The notes under the pieces were generated by a model that was not told the origin of the DNA, did not search any database, and was given only the letters and a program-made list of their open reading frames with translations. The translations under genes were made by a program, and so were the position numbers. A DNA stretch of 64,000 nt from Fratercula arctica (lineage: Eukaryota > Chordata > Aves > Charadriiformes > Alcidae), in assembly GCA_947846985.1 (NCBI GenBank), contig CANTUZ010000002.1, forward strand, positions 151,585,889 to 151,649,888. Reading direction: 5' to 3'. Shown here piece by piece: positions 12,201 through 21,401 of this stretch; positions within the stretch are counted from its first letter, which is position 1, and each line of letters starts with the position of its first letter.

Positions 12201-13689
12201 GGTATTTTTTCTGGTGTGCTATGGGACTCACTGTTTCTCTAGTTCTGTATAACTGTTCTTCCTCAAAAAAAAACCAAGAAAAACCAACACCCCACTTCCT
12301 ATTTTCCTTGCCTATATCCACCTGAAGGTATAGTCAGCCGGGGTTTACCTGTAACAAACACGCAACTCTTACTCAGCAGGATGCCTGGGATCAGTGAGAT
12401 TGGCAGCGTAGGAGCTGGCACGTGTTGGTATATGCACATACACCTACCGGGGGCTGTTTTGCACACAACCAAAGGAAGAGTATCATCTTTTATAAGCCTT
12501 TAAAAACCTCCTTACTTGTGAGAATACCAGCATTTGGCTTCAAATGATCCGCCGCTTGAATGACATGAGCGTGTCCGAGTGGATGTGTGAGTGCGCATGT
12601 GCACGCACACAGGCTGACACGTCTGTGTCTGGCCTTACACACATGGACACTGTGTGGATACACAAACAGTGTCTGACCGCTGCAATTTTTCAGCCAATAT
12701 TTAGATTTGTTATTAGCCTTGTTTTGGCGGCAAAATAAATCATTGTTCTTTGAAGTACAAATGATTCCAGGTACACATTAATTACAAGCATAAAATAGCT
12801 GTCCAGACTCCCTCTTCTATTTTACAGCCTGCAGAGAGGAAACTGGGAAGTTATGTTACATCTGTACATCTTTTACACAGCAGAGTTACCATATCTGGTG
12901 CTTTTGGTTATTTATCACTTCCAGACTTTGTCATGCCATTGATCTTATGGAAAGGGCTCACATAAGACTAAAATTAACGCTGGGGTTAGGTTTAAAATAA
13001 AGAACAGGATTAGTAATGATGGCAAAGTGTATCTGCATGCACAGGCTTTGATCAGCAAATCAAGAGTCTCCTGTCTGCTCAATGTATGTTTCCCACTAAA
13101 CTGCCCAAATTTAGTCTCTTATAGGTTTGAGTAATCAATGTGGAATGAATTCTACAGCTGCTGGTTGGGTTTGTCCCTAATGTAGACAGGGCTGGTTGTT
13201 AAATTAACCAAAAGAAGGCTAACCCCCTCCTCCCCAAACAAATGCTTTGAGAAATAAATGAAGAAGTAAATCATATTTGTACTCAGACATTTTGGATTGT
13301 GGTTAAACAAAATTCTAGTTTAGAAGTGTTTTCTGGTTGCTGGTTATGAAGTCCGTGGATGCTTTTGGCACAAAACTGACTACTCCATGTCCTACTCCAG
13401 CAAATGAGTATTTAGTTGGTGTTCATAGCTTATTACCTTGCAATTTGTTTATAAAGCAGAGGTCATATCTTGTTTGACTTAGTCAAGTCCCACTCCACTG
13501 AATGGAGGAGTAATTTGCCACTTTGTACACTAATCTTGAGTAGCAGCGAAGCAAATTTGCTTCCACACCATAAATATGAACCGCTGAGTTTGTTGCTAGT
13601 GTAACTAGCATGGGAAACTCCACTGAATCCAGTAGAGCTGCTCTTCTTACTGGGAAAAACTTTTCCCAGTTTTTTCTGCGCTTGCACTG

Positions 13690-13877
13690 AAAAGGTTATC
13701 AAGCATTGGAACAGGCTGCCCAGGGAAGTGGTTGAGGCACCATCCCTGGAGATATTTAAAAGACGGGTAGATACTTAGAGATATGGTTTAGTGATATTTT
13801 TTGTCAGAGTTAGGTTGATGGTTGGACTAGATGATCTGAAAGGTCCCTTCCAACCTAGGCGATTCTATGATTCTATA
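13690..13877 (+). mobile_element. CR1 LINE 3' fragment
   Basis: The stretch has the CR1 3' end in plus orientation: TGGAACAGGCTGCCCAGGGA, CATCCCTGGAGATATTTAAA, GGTTGGACTAGATGATCTGA, AGGTCCCTTCCAACCTAGG, then the terminal ATTCTATGATTCTATAAG octamer repeats. It is 5'-truncated to under 200 nt. It lies about 450 nt from the CpG island, in HAS2 intron 1. Confidence 0.95.
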
Positions 13878-14329
13878 AGAGATTTATGAGCATGAAATAA
13901 AATCCTGGCTTTATTGACACCAGTGACAAAACTCCTCCAGCCTTGGCGGGGACTGGATTTTGAGCACTTTTTCAGTGAAAGATAACACATTTCACCACCA
14001 TCACCCCAAAAGGACATCACCTATTCATTCTCTGAAGCAAGCCCGAGGGCACCTGTGCTACACGCAATGTGTGCTGGAGAAAACAACGCGTGTGTGCCTA
14101 TGGAAAATTGATCCCTAAGGAAGGGGACTATGATGCAGGGTGCTAATGCCAAGGGGTGGCTATGCCTTGGGAGATGCGGGGTCACTGCAGGCCCCGAAGA
14201 AGGGGTGAGACAACACCCACCAGGAGCGTTGTGGTACATGGGGCCTGCTCTTGGGACAGGGGAAAAGGGGTAAATCCTCTCAAAAGTCCCTTTCACCCCT
14301 CTTTGCTACGGAGTCTGGCAAGACTCTTA

Positions 14330-15160
14330 GAAGCCGGGTCTCGGCCGTGTCCAGGAGACACCAGCCGCCACTCGCGCAGGTGCAGGGAAGGGGCTGGGGA
14401 CAGCGGTCCGCGGAAGGCCACCGGGAAGGAGACCCCGGGGTCCTACAGACTCTCGAGGGGGAGAACGCCGCGGGAGCCGGGTCCGCCGGGCTCCTGCGGG
14501 GGAACCCCGGCCCGGCGCCGCAGCCAATGGGGGCGGCGCTGGCTGCGTCACAGTGGGTGGGCGGGGCGCCGGGGGGGAATCCCCCGCGCTGCCACGTCAC
14601 AATGGGGGTGGGTCCCCCTCCCCGGCCAGTGCCCGGGCTGGCGCGGGCAGCCGGGCGGAGCGGAGCGGAGCGGGGCCCTTCCCCGCCCGACGTCGGGCGG
14701 GCTGCGCTGCTCCGGCCTTCGCTGGAGCTGCCTTCGATCCCATCCTCCCTCCCCGGCGGCTGCAGCCCCCCCCACGATGTGACCCTCCTGTGGCCGGGTC
14801 CCGCCGTCGGGCTGTCCGACGGGGCGGGTCCGGGCGCCGGCGTGCGGCGCGGGAAGTTGGCGGGCAGCGCGGCAGCCCCCGCCCCGCCGCAGCCCTCCTT
14901 CTCCCGTCCCTCCCGCGGGAAACCGCCCAGGCAGCTCGGTCGCCTTGGTTTCTCCCCTCCGAGGCGGGACTACGGCCCTCCTCCCGGCGGCCGCCTCCTC
15001 GCCTTCCTTCCTGCCGTCCCATCCCTCCCCTCCTGTCACGTCCCCCCTCCCGGCCTGGGATGCAGAGGCAGGGGAGAGCCGGGGGAGAAGCCAGCCTGGG
15101 CTGCGAGCAGGTCTCGCCTCCCTCGCTGGGCTCAGCTGAGCGGCTGCCTAACCTGTTGCT
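14330..15160. promoter_or_regulatory. CpG island, HAS2 locus
   Basis: This dense CpG block stands out against AT-rich flanks. It carries several GC boxes (GGGCGGGG at about 14560), a CCAAT box (AGCCAATGGGGGCGG, 14522-14536), a pair of related CGTCACA-(A/G)TGGG elements (about 14547 and 14596), a short run of CGGAG units (14654-14674) and a 20-bp perfect palindrome around GACGTC (14682-14701). Several long open frames on both strands come from the base composition. In the inferred gene model the island lies in HAS2 intron 1, downstream of the HAS2 start. It could be the HAS2 promoter, a second promoter, or the promoter of a plus-strand antisense RNA like mammalian HAS2-AS1. Confidence 0.85.
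14682..14701. promoter_or_regulatory. 20-bp perfect palindrome with CRE core and two GC boxes
   Basis: The sequence CCCGCCCGAC followed by GTCGGGCGGG is its own reverse complement. It puts a GACGTC (CREB/ATF-type core) between two mirrored Sp/KLF-type CGCCC boxes, in the densest part of the CpG island. Confidence 0.8.
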
Positions 15161-15228
15161 CGATTTTATTTTATTTTTAGGTTTGGTTAGGGTTTTGGTG
15201 TGGGGTTTTTTTTTTTTCTCTCTTTCTT

Positions 15229-15249
15229 CCCCCCCCCCCCCCCCCCCCC
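15229..15249. repeat. Poly-C tract (21 C)
   Basis: An uninterrupted run of 21 C follows a polypyrimidine stretch (T12 then CTCTCTTTCTT) between the CpG island and the inferred exon 1. The minus strand carries the G-run and could form a G-quadruplex. The exact length is likely to vary and to be error-prone in sequencing. Confidence 0.95.
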
Positions 15250-15497
15250 AAATCGTAGAGCTCAGCAATATCTTAAACGGATTACACGGAGGAGGGGTTG
15301 AAGCTGAAAACTTCATTCATCCTCACTGCGGTCCTATTCATTGCTGAAATAGGTGTAGCGTAGAGCCGGTAAGATCCTCCCCCAGCCCCACTCGTGTTTT
15401 GGGGATCTCTTCCAGCCTTCCTCCCTTGAATAGTGGGGATGGGAGGAGAGGGTCTTGTGCTCTTGAGGTGACAGAAGCGTAATCATAAATCACCTAC

Positions 15498-16095
15498 CTT
15501 GTTTGTCCTTCTGTCCTTTGGTCATAGAGGGGCTCCGGCCAGCTGTGTGGTCTCACGTACCGTTGCTCCCGCTGAACAGTTTCCAAGTTTGAGGTAAAAG
15601 ATCAAATCGCACTTTTCAGGGACTTATTGAGACGCTCAGAAGTAAAAAATAATTAAAGATGAAAATAAAAATTAAAAAAAAAATCGTTTAAGGCTATTCA
15701 GTCCTACTCATTTTCTCCCACGTGTTTTCACAATAACCATGTATTTGTCTTTCTCTGCTTCAGTTTCTAGCTCAAAGCTGTGGATTTTTTTTTTTTTCCC
15801 AAATAATAAAAAAAGTTAGAAGTAATAAATTAGGAGTTAGTTTCTCGTGGTCGAAGCTGAAGATCTTATTTCAAACCCGGCTAGCCAGGAGGCTGGAGAA
15901 GTTGCAAGGCAGCGTCTGAAAGTTTGAGAGATGTACAGCATCAGATAAAGTCTCTTTGGTGATGCCTTGCTGACCGAGTAACTGTTTCAATGAGGTTTCT
16001 CAGCAGCAGCAGCAGCAAACGGGTAATATTTTCCAGACGTCTTTTTCTTTCCTCCTGCTGCTGCTGCTTTTCTGCCTCCTCCACGTTATGGGGTC
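15498..16095 (-). other. HAS2: Predicted HAS2 exon 1 (5'UTR)
   Basis: Exon 2 starts exactly at the ATG, so a separate leader exon is required. On the minus strand the best donor upstream is CAAG|GTAGGT at 15498/15497. A TATA-like TATTAAAAG (about 16127-16119) would place the start near 16095, giving a leader of about 600 nt, roughly the size of the mammalian HAS2 5'UTR. The leader would hold a CAG/CTG hairpin and at least one upstream ATG (about 15946) with a 34-codon frame. A second usable donor (AACG|GTACGT, about 15560) lies inside it. Conservation could not be tested, so both ends are inference. Confidence 0.5.
16001..16068. repeat. (CAG)5 / (CTG)4 inverted trinucleotide repeat
   Basis: (CAG)5CA at 16001-16017 and (CTG)4CT at 16055-16068 are complementary over 14 bases with a loop of about 40 nt. 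A transcript from either strand could form a stable stem. It lies inside the predicted HAS2 leader, shortly after the inferred start site. Confidence 0.9.
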
Positions 16096-16118
16096 TTTTA
16101 ACAAGTGAGACTTGAGTT

Positions 16119-16128
16119 CTTTTAATAG
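16119..16128 (-). promoter_or_regulatory. HAS2: TATA-like element, candidate HAS2 core promoter
   Basis: On the minus strand the sequence reads CCTATTAAAAGAACTC. TATTAAAAG is an acceptable TATA-box variant, at the right distance upstream of a start near 16095. A second, weaker GTTAAAAG lies about 25 nt further downstream. An A17 run (16174-16190 on the plus strand, T17 on the minus strand) lies just upstream. Confidence 0.4.
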
Positions 16129-16173
16129 GCGGAGGATGGGAAGAAGGAGGGGAGGGAACTCCTGTAAGGAGTG

Positions 16174-16190
16174 AAAAAAAAAAAAAAAAA
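16174..16190. repeat. Poly-A run (17 A)
   Basis: Homopolymer between the candidate TATA element and the upstream promoter sequence. On the minus strand it is a T-run, which would act as a nucleosome-poor stretch just upstream of the predicted HAS2 start. Confidence 0.9.
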
Positions 16191-16875
16191 GAAACCAACC
16201 CTGCCCATTGAAATGATCTCAGCCAAGGACCAGTTCAGCGGCCGGAATTCAATTAGCTAAGTTGCAAATTTTGCAAAGAAATGCAATACACATATGTTGC
16301 CACCACCTGATTTCCTCTTCATGCCCGGCAGTTAGGGAGAAACCCCCACTTTCCTCTCTCCCTGCATCTCTAGGCTTGGGGTGTGGGACTTCCTCCCACA
16401 GCCACCATTCGGCTGGGACAATTTTTGCTGCTGCTGTTTTTTATTAATAAGGGAATTGCCTCTATGAATGGATGAACTTTGCAGTTTCCAACCCTGCTTT
16501 ACCCATTCACTCTCGGAAACATTTGCTGTAGTAAATACCCAAGGAAGCTCCCATTGGCATTAATACCTGTGCCACTTGCGTTAAAACAAGCCAGGAAAGA
16601 CATTAGGCAATTTAAGAGCCGGGAAATTGTGGTGTGGGGTTGGATTTTTTTAATTTTATTTTATTTAAAAAAAAAAAAAGCTCACTCTGTGCTTTATTGA
16701 TGGTTCACAGTTAGCCAGGGGCATCACCAGTTAACAGCACAGCCCCACCGTCTGCCGCCTGCCAGCAGCTTTCACTCGCACGGATGGGCTCCTTCCCTTT
16801 GTAAGTCTTCTGTGTCTCAAAGGCGGATTACCCCACTTTCGAGCCCCCGTTTCCACTTGAAATGATTTTGAAAAG

Positions 16876-16890
16876 GCACTAGGTGGCACT
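16876..16890 (+). promoter_or_regulatory. CTCF-type motif
   Basis: GCACTAGGTGGCACT matches the CTCF core CCASYAGRKGGCRSY at 14 of 15 positions, with only the first base differing. It lies beside the upstream GC-rich patch, about 0.8 kb upstream of the inferred HAS2 start. Confidence 0.6.
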
Positions 16891-16899
16891 GTTGAAGTG

Positions 16900-17040
16900 A
16901 GAGGAGCAGCGCGGAGCCCGGTGACGCCCGGAGCGGGGATGCGGTGCCGGTGCGCGGAGCCCGGCTGGATGCTGCTCCGTCCCGCCGTGCCCGGGCAGGG
17001 ACCCACCGGGGGAGGATGCCGGGGGGATGGAATCAGCTTC
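16900..17040. promoter_or_regulatory. Small GC-rich patch upstream of HAS2
   Basis: A short CpG-dense stretch from GAGGAGCAGCGCGGAG to GGATGCCGGGGGGATGG contrasts with AT-rich flanks. It is detached from the main CpG island by the predicted exon 1 and about 700 nt of ordinary sequence. It may be part of the upstream HAS2 promoter. The short open frames across it look like base-composition artefacts. Confidence 0.55.
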
Positions 17041-18418
17041 TCATTTCCCCCGTCCTATTTTCTCAAGGACCACAAAGGTCGCTCTTTGGAGGCGTCGAGA
17101 CCACAAAGGGGACCATGTCCAGACATCGTTGGGAAACGCAGTGATGACTCCTCATTGAATTATTGCCCGCCGTTACCTTCTGGCGTGGGAAAACCTTGGG
17201 GTGCTCTGGGGGCTCCTTATGCACAAGAAATGGTTTGAAGTCGATGCTTACCTAGACTGGAGATTTTTTTTTGTAAATCAGGGAAGTGGTTGGATTTTCA
17301 GGTGTGCTCAGTCGCTGCCAAAGGGAAGAGTGGTTTTAGGATGTGCATTGAAGCTGAGCTCCTTGAGCAATTGATCTGCCTCAAATAACAGGTCTGCCTC
17401 TACTTTAAGCCAAAGTTTGTGTCTGTTTTAACCTGGCAGTGCCAGGGAGAGCAGCTGTCTCACCCTCCTCCTGCTTTGGGCTCCTCATTCCTGTCTCCTC
17501 ACTGCCCCTTTCCCTATGTCAGGAGAACTGACCTAGGTTAGGAAGTAGCTGTTTGGGGAGAGGGAGCAGCAAAAAAGTATGAACAAGTAACTTGGGCAAG
17601 GGACAAGGCAGGATAACTGCTTTTGGCAGCAAACTGTTTTATGACGGTTTATGAAGGTTTATGGTTTATATTGGTTATGAGTGTCCTTGTGAAAGTACAG
17701 CATGGTTTAGCAAGCATGAAGTCTACCAGGGCTTTCAGGCATTCCTCTGTTTCAGGCCTTCCTCCCTTGGCAGCATCATTCCCATACTCCAACCACCTCC
17801 AAATGGTCTGTGTTGTAGAACCTTCTGCTACAGGGCCCAGCACATCTCTCTCATCAGACAAGGAGCAAATTGCAGTGTCTGCTCCAAGTCGAGGGCAGAA
17901 GGATGTCAATAGGGCTACTGAACCCCCTGTCCACACTAGCCTTCCTACCACCCAAATATCTAGTGTAAGCCAGGCTTATAACATGATGAACGTTTGTCGT
18001 TTAGCCAGGCAAGGAGCTATCACCAAACTGCTACCATCACACATGTAACCAAGTCCTCGACATCTGTGTGAGACCTAGAGCATGATTTCATGACATCAGA
18101 CTTTCTCTGGTGCTGACAGAGGCAAGAGAGGATGAAGTTGTAGCACACGTGTCCCATGTCTGTCTTTGAACATGGCTATCCTCAAAACTGTGCCTTGGGG
18201 AGCTCTTGCTGCCAGCCCCTCTTGGGTTCTCTGGGCACTTGTTTGCCTTGTCTTGATTCAGGGACACGTGTGTCCTGCAGAAGGGATTTCATGTCTAGGA
18301 TAATTTCTGAAATGAGGTTGTGGGTGGGGGTGAGTTTGTTTGTTTTTTTCCGTCTTTTTGTAACCAAATGTTACAAACAAACTTTTTCAAATGAGCATTT
18401 GTTGGAAATGAACTGTTA

Positions 18419-18452
18419 TTTCTTTTTTTTTCTTTTTTTTTTTCTTTTTTTT
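18419..18452. repeat. T-rich simple repeat
   Basis: Four T runs of 2-11 bases are separated by single C bases. Confidence 0.9.
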
Positions 18453-21384
18453 CGTATTCCACCTTTTAATAGTTTAAATTTGGAGGCTGCACGTCTTCTC
18501 TGCTGATGACTGCATATTACTCTGGAAATACACAGTGTCCCATTGGCTTAATCCCATGCTCTTTAGATTTGAACAGGGATCAAGAGACAGAGTCTGGTGA
18601 GGCACAAATCTCTGTGTCCTGCTTGCGTTACAGGGGCAGCAATAGCAGCACTTAAATCACACTGAAACTTTGTTTTAGAAAATGACATAATGGGAGTGGT
18701 GAGTCTCTCATGTCCACAGCTACTTCCTTCTCAGCCATAGCTCATGTTGTGTGATCGTGCTGTCAGGGCAAGCGGGATAACGTAGGTCGCTGAAGCTAGG
18801 TTCGCCTACCGGGAAGGAATTAAAAGTAGGAGGATATGATTAATGTCAATCCACGCAGTGCTATAGAAAACAGATGCAGATGTGTTTCATTGGAAGTATA
18901 TCACATCTACGTTTGTATGTTATGTTATGTCTACATGGTAACCATTATCAAACAATGATGTTTTCTAATTGGGATTTATAATCACAAGTAATGAGGAAAA
19001 GGGACTTTTTGGCTATCACTGTCCACAGGCAAAGACAATCACCAGCAGTATGAGAATAAGCTTAATGAACTAACCTGACTTCATTTTCTGAGGCAGTGGG
19101 TTTGTTTGGCAGAGGTCAGACAAAATATATTTGGGGGGGGAGTTTGACATAGGCTACGGTTAAATAAATTGGTTACCACAGAGCAAATTAGGGGATGAAT
19201 TGATGGCATGTTAGCCACTCTCCAGCAACTATTGAGTACTTGCTTTTATCCTGAGGGGAGTCCTCCAGGTGCATTTTTCCTGCCTCTTCTTTCCTATCAC
19301 CCTTACACGTGTCAGTCCTCCCCCCCCAGCAAACACCACACGCACATACACAGGTGTCAGTCTGCTCCCTCGCTTGGACCAGCAGAGTTTGCAGGGCCTG
19401 ACTGATTGCTTCAGTGAACTGATCTGTGCTGAAGACAGCCACAAAGCGTGAAGGCCATTTCCTATGTGAATGTATAAACTGGCTGTCCAGGGTGAGGGGA
19501 ACGGGGATGTTCTCGGGTGGAAACGAGCAGGCGATGGTAGCTGGCAGCAGGACTGCCCTAAACAGCATCCTTGGCAGCACTGCTGCCAGGAAAATAGGAA
19601 CAGAGCTGGACCCTCAGTGAAGCTGAGGTGGCTGAGCCCATCCATGCTGAAGGGCTCTTACCTCTCGTCTTCTCTAAGGTAAGGATTTACACACATTCTT
19701 TTACTGCAGATCAGCCACTGTGCAGAGTTTATTAAAAAGAAAAGCAAGAAGCAAACTGTTTGCAATGCACAGTTGTCTTCACAGTAAGAAAATGGGAGAT
19801 AATAAGGATCCTTTTCATGTAACAGTAAAAAGCTAGAAGGTAGACATATTCAAGCTAGACAGCAGCCACATTCAACAGTGAGCTTTCTTTAACGCTTGTC
19901 TGAACGATGAGAAGGAGTCGTGGATTCCTGTTTTGAGAGCCTCTGGAAGCTTTTTTGGAAGCTACATTTTAGTTCAGTGCAATTTATTGGACCCAGTGCA
20001 AGAATAACGGACTGAATTTCCATAACGAGGATGTCAGACTAAGCCATCTAGCAGCTCCTTCTATCCCTAAACTCCATGAAACTACCAGCAACCGGACGGA
20101 TATGTCAAGTGTGTTCCACAGCTATTTCCACATGCATCAGATTCTGCTGGAAGTGGGAGAGTTACAGAGACTGATATGGGTGTAAGTGAAAGCGGAATCA
20201 TGCCCTAAGTTATGATTTTACGGCAACTGATGATCCACTTGCAGATTTTAATATAAATGTTGTGGGCAGTTTGAGGCTGATGAAGACTAGGTGCAGACAG
20301 ACCTAAAACTCTGTGGTTGTTTTAACTATATACAGAAGCATTTTAGAGGCTGCCAGTGTTCTGGGCATTTAAATCCAAGGTTATTTATAAATGAAGTTTT
20401 ACAGGATCTGGAGAAAACCACTGGTCTTTAAAATGAAATCACTCTTGCAAAACTGAAACTTTCCAACAATTTCTCTTTCATATAGCAGAGAAAGCCGTAA
20501 CTTGAAGCAACAGTTAGAAGTTAATAGCAGACAGGTTCAGACTAGAAACAAGTCATGCACATTTGGATGTGTCCAGAACTCTTGGCTGGAATGGACTGTG
20601 ATTGTCAGCAAAAATGCCCTTCAGGATGGTTTGAAGTAATGAGTTTTAATGTGTAACCAGCATGGAGCAGAAGTAAAAGCGGGTCAGTTAGAGGTTTCTT
20701 TTGTGAAGTCTAATTTAAGAGAAATGACTTAATCGCATGCCTATAGTCTAATGTGACAGTAGTGAGAGCCCAGTTTGGAATGACTGGATGTTATTTTTAA
20801 ATAGCAGCATTATATTCTGTGAAGGATCCATAGATAACACCACATAAAACAAAGAGCACATGCAATTGAAACATAGATCTCCAAACAATGCCTCTGCTAG
20901 TAAACTAAACTTACCAGAGCCAGGCAGCTCAAGGTTGGCACATGTTCATCCACACTATTTCACTGCTGTCAAGCTCCTGGCAGGGCTGATCCTGACCAGT
21001 CTGGAGAGCCCGACCATCCCTGAAGAGGACCAGTTCCCCACCTGGGAGGATGTTGGGGCTCTCACCTCCTGCTCGCAGGATGGGGACATACTCCTGTGCA
21101 TTCCCACCTGCCTTCAGATGGAGAGACTGGACACAGTAGTGGTTTTTAGAAGCCTCCACGACTGGTTGGAGGCAGTTGCCTTTATTAATCGCCCTGCTGC
21201 CTAGGCAGGGCGCTGAAGTGGCACAGCCGGTCACAGCCTGCTTGCAGCATTGCCCCGGCCAGCCTGGTGTTTGGGGTTGTCCTCCCAATAGCGCTGCCAA
21301 CTGAGGCAGTGCAGTCACCCTCAGCTGCCACGCGGGAACCAAGACACAGGGATATGGACCCTCTAAGGTGCTTATTTAGAATTT

Positions 21385-21401
21385 AAAAAAAAAAAAAAAA
21401 A
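21385..21401. repeat. Poly-A run (17 A)
   Basis: An A17 run follows the GC-richer block 20880-21350. It could be a retroposition tail, but I see no flanking target-site duplication and no recognisable source gene. Confidence 0.9.

Larger units (their letters stand above)
6805..15497 (-). other. HAS2: HAS2 intron 1 (upstream end inferred)
   Basis: This is the sequence between the exon 2 acceptor and the best candidate donor for a 5'UTR exon (CAAG|GTAGGT, exon ending at 15498). It contains an inverted repeat (7288-7383), a well-preserved MIR (12011-12200), a short CR1 (13690-13877), the CpG island (14330-15160) and a poly-C tract (15229-15249). The stretches 7400-11990 and 12200-13690 are AT-rich unique sequence in which I see no gene. 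The part around 12690-13010 has the look of conserved non-coding DNA. Confidence 0.6.

Noticed and set aside
15176..15212. Telomere-like TTAGGTTTGG and TTAGGGTTTTGG
   Set aside because: Only one exact TTAGGG unit; the rest is T/G-rich low-complexity sequence.
14156..15347. Long open frames (up to 309 codons) on both strands in the CpG island
   Set aside because: They overlap in up to five frames, are rich in P, G, R and A, and contain no domain. They follow from high G+C, which has few stop codons.
17623..18048. 141-codon plus-strand frame
   Set aside because: No recognisable motif, and overlapped by a 100-codon frame on the other strand and another plus frame.
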